A DNA stretch of 64,000 nt from Azospirillaceae bacterium (GTDB taxonomy: Bacteria > Pseudomonadota > Alphaproteobacteria > Azospirillales > Azospirillaceae), in assembly GCA_035645145.1 (NCBI GenBank), contig DASQNC010000071.1:62001-126000 (forward strand). Reading direction: 5' to 3'. Shown here piece after piece: positions 60,076 through 64,000 of this stretch (the stretch's first letter is position 1; every line of letters starts with the position of its first letter). A program made the position numbers and the translations under genes. The notes beneath the pieces were generated by a model. The model had not been told where the DNA came from, ran no database searches, and worked only from the letters and a program-made list of their open reading frames with translations.

Positions 60076-62337
60076 TTAGCCGTCCAGTGCCATCGTCTGC
60101 ATTTGCCCGTCGAAGGGCTGGTCCAGCACATCCATGGTGATGGTGCCGTTCCGGACCATCGGGGTCATGGCCGACAGCTCGTTCTCGCCGTTCACGATCA
60201 CCGAGTGGACGTACAGGTTCCGGTCCTTGCCGATGCCGCCGTAGGCGTCGTTCAGGAACTGGATCTGCAGGTTCTTGGTGCTGTCCGGCAGGTCGGACTT
60301 GAAGGTGAAATCCTGCCAACCGGCTCCGTACTTGGCGGCGACCGTCTGGATCGCCCCGACCTGTTTGCCGTCGGCGAGCAGGCGGAATTGCGGGGCGCCG
60401 TTCCACGCCGTGCCGGATGCACGGACCACGATGGTGTCCAGCGCCGGCTCCGCATTGGGCAGGTCGACCACCAGCGAGCCGTTCGTCTTCATGACGTCCG
60501 GCGTGCTCTTCAGGACCTTGCCGTTCAGCGAAACCTCGCCGACGTGCAGGTTGCGGTCCTTGTCGGCGGAACCGCCGTACAGGTCGTTCAGGAACTGCAC
60601 CGCCATCCTGTCGGCGTTGTCCGCCAGATCCGTCTTGAAGATGTAGGTGTGCCAGCCCTGCTCGTTCTGCACCGCCACCGTCTGGTCCGGCGCGATGGCC
60701 TTGCCGTCCACCAGCAGGCGGAAGGCCGGGTCGCCTTGGTAGCTGTCGGCGGCCACCTTGACGCTGATGGCATCCGGCCCGGTGCCGACGATCGTCGTCC
60801 CGGGCGGAACCGGGGCGGGCTGGTTCGGCAGGTCGACCAGGAAGTCCCCGTTCTTGCTGACCAGGGTGGCCCCGGTCTTCACGGTGCTGCCGTTGACCTG
60901 GATGTCACCGACGACCAGGTTGCGGTCGCCCTGGCCGGCCACGTAGTTGTCGTTCAGGAAGCGGACCGACAGCTTGTCCGGATCGACCGCGAAGTCGGTC
61001 TTGAAGATGAAGGTCTGCCAACCGTCCTTCTGCTGCACCGTCACGGTCTGGGTGGTGCCCAGCTTCACCCCGTCCACGTACAGCTCGAACTGCGGATCAC
61101 CCTGGAAGCTCTGGGCGGCCATCTTCAGGCTGATGGCGTCCGGGCCGGTGCCGATCACGATGTCGCCCACGGGCGGCGGGTTGTTCGGGGGCGGCGGCTC
61201 GGTCGGCGGCGGGGTGCCTGGGCCGGTGTAGGGCGGAATCGTCTGCTGGCTGTTGTTCTGCACCGTGACCGTCGATGCCGACGTGTTGTGGTAGGTCACG
61301 ATCGGCCCGTTCAGGCCTTCGTAGATGTTGTCCCTCACCACCACGCCCTTCGGACCGTACATCAAGTGCACGCCCGAGCTGCCGGCGCCGTCGAACGCAT
61401 TGTCTTCCACAAGCACGTTCGAGGTGTTGCCGCCGGTCACCAGGACCGCGGACTTGCGCGAGGCGTCGACGTGGTTGTCGCGGATCACCACGCCGTTGAT
61501 GGGGTAGGTGCCCGAGTTGTAGACCATGATCGAGCCATGGCCCGAGTTCGTGCCGCCGGCATCCGTCAGGTGGTTGCCCTGGACCAGGATGTTCTTGGCG
61601 CCGAAGGTCGAGTACGCGCTTTCGCTGGCGACGTAGACGCCGGCCCGGTCGGCCGGGCTCTTGATGTCGTTGTTCAGGATCTGGACGTTCTCGCCGCCCA
61701 CCACGGTGATGCCGCGGGCCCACTTGTTGTCCATCACGACGTTGTCGCGGATGACGATGTCCTTCACCACGCCGCCGTGCTTCTGGTAGCTGACGACCGA
61801 GATCCCGTCGTCGCCCGACCGCACCACCCTGTTCTTCTCGACCAGGATGTTGCCGGACTCGTTCACCATGTGGATCGAGTCCGCATTGGTGTTCGTCACG
61901 GAGTTGCCGCGCACCGTGCCGTGGTGCGCATTGTCCATGATGATGCCGGCCGAACCCGACCCTTCGATCTTGATGTTTTCGATCGTGAAGTTGGTGGTGC
62001 CGCTCAGGATCAGCTTGGCGCTGTTGTAGGTCTGCATCCGCGAGCTGGCCACGCAGGCCAGCTTCAGATTGCTGATCTCCACCCCGTTGCCGTTCAGGTA
62101 CAGGGCCGAATTGGACGGGACCGAGGCTTTCAGGACCGAGCTGTCGCCCTCACCGAAGATGTCGATCGAGGTGGCCCTCAGCACACCCGAGTGCATGAAG
62201 GTGCCGGCCGGGATCTTCACGTCCAGACCATGCGCCCTGGCGTAGTCGAACGCACGCTGGATCGCCGCGGTGTTGTCCGTATAGCCGTCGCCCTTGGCGC
62301 CGAAATCGGTGATCGAGACGTAGGTGGCCGTTGCCAT
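60076..62337 (-). CDS. beta-helix protein with three C-terminal CBM60-like modules
   Basis: 753 residues. Residues 1-365: a parallel beta-helix starting ATATYVSITDFGAKGDGYTD, the opening of pectate-lyase-3/AlgE-type proteins, with coils such as ILVEKNRVVRSGDDGISVVS. Residues 368-392: Pro-rich linker. Then three modules at about 393-505, 513-628 and 634-740, each with a GWxxFxFK segment and FLNDxY...DRNLxV..xxVNG, resembling xylan-binding CBM60 domains. No Sec signal; ends QMQTMALDG, so type I export is possible. Start ATG 62337 has ACGAGG upstream. Probably binds and cuts or epimerises a polysaccharide. Confidence 0.88.
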   Translation of the reverse strand: MATATYVSITDFGAKGDGYTDNTAAIQRAFDYARAHGLDVKIPAGTFMHSGVLRATSIDIFGEGDSSVLKASVPSNSALYLNGNGVEISNLKLACVASSRMQTYNSAKLILSGTTNFTIENIKIEGSGSAGIIMDNAHHGTVRGNSVTNTNADSIHMVNESGNILVEKNRVVRSGDDGISVVSYQKHGGVVKDIVIRDNVVMDNKWARGITVVGGENVQILNNDIKSPADRAGVYVASESAYSTFGAKNILVQGNHLTDAGGTNSGHGSIMVYNSGTYPINGVVIRDNHVDASRKSAVLVTGGNTSNVLVEDNAFDGAGSSGVHLMYGPKGVVVRDNIYEGLNGPIVTYHNTSASTVTVQNNSQQTIPPYTGPGTPPPTEPPPPNNPPPVGDIVIGTGPDAISLKMAAQSFQGDPQFELYVDGVKLGTTQTVTVQQKDGWQTFIFKTDFAVDPDKLSVRFLNDNYVAGQGDRNLVVGDIQVNGSTVKTGATLVSKNGDFLVDLPNQPAPVPPGTTIVGTGPDAISVKVAADSYQGDPAFRLLVDGKAIAPDQTVAVQNEQGWHTYIFKTDLADNADRMAVQFLNDLYGGSADKDRNLHVGEVSLNGKVLKSTPDVMKTNGSLVVDLPNAEPALDTIVVRASGTAWNGAPQFRLLADGKQVGAIQTVAAKYGAGWQDFTFKSDLPDSTKNLQIQFLNDAYGGIGKDRNLYVHSVIVNGENELSAMTPMVRNGTITMDVLDQPFDGQMQTMALDG

Positions 62338-62653
62338 GTTCAAACCTCGTACAAGTGTTCGGCCGTGCGGCTTCCCGCATCGGCAACATTCTGGCAGTCG
62401 GATCGCTAAAGGACTGAGAGGGACTGCCGTTGAACACAACTTCGACGGTGCAAATTAACGGAATCTGAATGGCGAAACTTGTCACAGACTATCGTATAAC
62501 GAGTGGGTGCTTGTTTTCTGAGTTTCGAATGCGGAATCTACGTCGGGTTGCGCGGTACACTTTGTCATTTCCTGGGCGCGGCTCCCGTCGTGTGCACAAA
62601 AAAACGGGGCGCCAAAAGGCGCCCCGCTTCCGAACCGGTTCCGTGCGATTGGA
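62338..62653. other. promoter region and terminator between the two beta-helix genes
   Basis: 316 bases with no gene. The left part, lower in GC around 62440-62560, must carry the minus-strand promoter of the 60076 gene; a GTTATACGATAG stretch on the minus strand near 62500 could contribute. The right part holds the terminator of the 62654 gene. Confidence 0.5.
62598..62626 (-). terminator. intrinsic terminator of the second beta-helix/CBM60 gene
   Basis: CGGGGCGCC (62605-62613), four A, GGCGCCCCG (62618-62626); on the minus strand the stem is followed by TTTTTTT. A classical rho-independent terminator 28 bases after the stop of the gene at 62654. Confidence 0.95.
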
Positions 62654-64000
62654 TCAGGCGGCCTGACCGCCTTCGATATGGTGGACTTCCTGGAACGCAT
62701 CCGGCGGCGCGCTGTCGGGCACGAAGACGGGAGCCGGCGCCGCGGGGGCGGAAGGGACGGAGTCGTGGATGGCCGGGGTGGCCGCCACCTGCGAGGCGTG
62801 GACCTGCTCGTTGCTGACGGGCGGTTGTGCCGGTGCCGGTGCCGGGACGGGGGCTGGCCCGTGGTTCGGGGCGCCGGACAGGTCCATGTCCACCGACCCG
62901 TTGCTGTGCAGCTTCCGCCCGTCGTCCCACAGCACCTTGCCGTTCACCGACACCTCGCCGACCGAGAGGTTGCGGTCCTTGCCCTTGGCGCCGCCGTACA
63001 GGTCGTTCGTGAACGCGACGCTCAGGGCGTGGGCGTCGGCCGCGATGTCCGTCTTGATCAGGAACGTCTGCCATCCGGCGCCCTCGTCGACCGCGACCGG
63101 CATGGGAGCGGTGACCGCGTGGCCGTCGACGGCCACCTGGAACTCCGGCCGTCCATTCCAGGCATTGCCCGACACCTTGAGCATGATGGTGTCCGGCCCG
63201 TCGCCGACCACCACCGGCGGGATCTGGCCCGCCGGATCGCGGGGCGGGTCCGTGGGGGCCGGGGTCGGCCGCGTGCCGTCGGGGATCTGGGCGGCGTGGT
63301 TGCCGGCCAGATGGATCGTGGCCGACCCCGTCTTGTGGTACGCGATGAACCCGCTCTTCAGATCCTGGTAGGCGTTGTCGGCCACGACCAGATCCTTGGC
63401 CGGGCCGATGACCTGCACGCCGGACGTCTTGGCGCCGTTCAGATCATTCTCGACGATCTTGATGTTCCGGTTGTTGTTGCCCCAGACCAGCACGGAGGAC
63501 TGGCGTGAATCCTCGACGTGGTTGTCGCGGACCACGATGTCCTGGTTCGGGTACTTGCCGGAATGATAGATGGTGATCCCGCCATGGCCGGATTTGTGCC
63601 CGCCGGCATCCACCAGGTGGTTGCCCTGGACCAGGATGTTCTTGGTCCCGAAGGTCGAGTACGCGCTTTCGCTGGCGATGTAGATGCCGCCGCGATCGGC
63701 CGGGCTCTTGACCTCGTTGTTCAGGATCTGGACGTTCTCGCCCCCGATCACGGTGATGCCGCGGGCCCACTTGTTGTCCATCACGACGTTGTCGCGGATG
63801 ACGATGTCCTTCACCACGCCGCCGTGCTTCTGGTAGCTGACGACCGAGATCCCGTCGTCGCCCGACCGCTCCACCCTGTTCTTCTCGACCAGGATGTGGC
63901 TGGACTCGTTCACCATGTGGATCGAGTCCGCATTGGTGTTCTTGACCAGGTTGTTGCGGATGACGCCGTTGTGGACGTTGTCCATGATGATCCCGGCCGA
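62654..64000 (-). CDS. second beta-helix protein with one CBM60-like module, 5' end beyond the window
   Basis: At least 448 residues are visible; the N-terminus lies right of base 64000. The beta-helix part is close to the 60076 protein (NADSIHMVNES, GDDGISVVSYQKHGGVVKDI, GTKNILVQGNHLVDAGG). After a PTPAPTDPPRDP linker comes a single module (NAWNGRPEFQVAVDGHAVTA, GWQTFLIKTDI, FTNDLYGG, DRNLSVGEVSVNG). The last 60 residues are Ala/Pro-rich and unlike the sister protein, ending HHIEGGQAA. Likely the same role with different binding. Confidence 0.87.
   Translation of the reverse strand, partial: SAGIIMDNVHNGVIRNNLVKNTNADSIHMVNESSHILVEKNRVERSGDDGISVVSYQKHGGVVKDIVIRDNVVMDNKWARGITVIGGENVQILNNEVKSPADRGGIYIASESAYSTFGTKNILVQGNHLVDAGGHKSGHGGITIYHSGKYPNQDIVVRDNHVEDSRQSSVLVWGNNNRNIKIVENDLNGAKTSGVQVIGPAKDLVVADNAYQDLKSGFIAYHKTGSATIHLAGNHAAQIPDGTRPTPAPTDPPRDPAGQIPPVVVGDGPDTIMLKVSGNAWNGRPEFQVAVDGHAVTAPMPVAVDEGAGWQTFLIKTDIAADAHALSVAFTNDLYGGAKGKDRNLSVGEVSVNGKVLWDDGRKLHSNGSVDMDLSGAPNHGPAPVPAPAPAQPPVSNEQVHASQVAATPAIHDSVPSAPAAPAPVFVPDSAPPDAFQEVHHIEGGQAA

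Noticed and set aside
60013-62409. A 798-codon plus-strand frame rich in His, Val and Asp
   Set aside because: It is the antisense of the beta-helix/CBM60 gene, whose repeats give an artificial repetitive translation.

Overview
The window looks like part of the main chromosome of a high-GC (roughly 68-70% by eye) alphaproteobacterium, most likely order Rhodospirillales and near Azospirillaceae. The grounds are the conserved block mnmE-mnmG-rsmG-parA-parB followed by leuS-lptE-holA, a RegB/RegA redox two-component pair, a TRAP transporter, and parS sites of the standard TGTTTCACGTGAAACA type. Placement below order level is inference. No rRNA, tRNA, CRISPR array or intact prophage was found.

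Layout. 1-5 kb: a partial GNAT acetyltransferase, a hotdog thioesterase, a Nu-class-like glutathione transferase and a large DUF255/thioredoxin-like protein on the minus strand, then a plus-strand overlapping run DUF6489 / [2Fe-2S] thioredoxin-like ferredoxin / mnmE. 6-10.7 kb: the chromosome segregation region, with two perfect parS sites, one inside a 30-bp palindrome and one inside rsmG. 10.7-11.4 kb: a lower-GC islet with a small Cys-rich protein. 11.5-16 kb: leuS-lptE-holA plus a small exported protein. 16-26.5 kb: outer-membrane proteins (FadL-like, a porin), yggS, an L,D-transpeptidase-like protein, a scar of two truncated genes, ribA, an FkbM methyltransferase and an RTX-type protein. 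26.5-29.4 kb: a DctPQM TRAP transporter with a stem-loop between dctP and dctQ.

29.5-47.4 kb is an iron-acquisition region of two different ages. The first part (30-36.7 kb) is a lower-GC fhu-type siderophore system (receptor, FhuF reductase, FhuCDB) bounded on one side by decayed IS630 and IS5-type transposase fragments. The second part (38.1-47.4 kb) is a high-GC system: TonB-dependent receptor, tonB-exbD-exbB, FecCDE-like ABC transporter, a divergent FecB-like binding protein and a second FhuF-like protein. A shared 21-bp operator TGCRA-N11-TCGCA lies upstream of its transcription units. Between the two parts are fossils: a decayed copy of the fecC/fecB divergent region, operator included, fused to a dctP fragment.

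47.5-54 kb: an orphan receiver beside a dead HWE-type histidine kinase, a class IV aminotransferase, a second FkbM methyltransferase, two tiny genes, an ABC-2 exporter and regB-regA. 54.3-64 kb: an exopolysaccharide locus (polyprenyl glycosylphosphotransferase, polymerase-like membrane protein, a beta-helix protein without a signal peptide, a GT2 glycosyltransferase), then phoU and two long beta-helix proteins carrying CBM60-like modules, the second running off the right edge. All three beta-helix proteins share the same core pattern. I consider this group the best candidate for an undescribed polysaccharide-modifying system.
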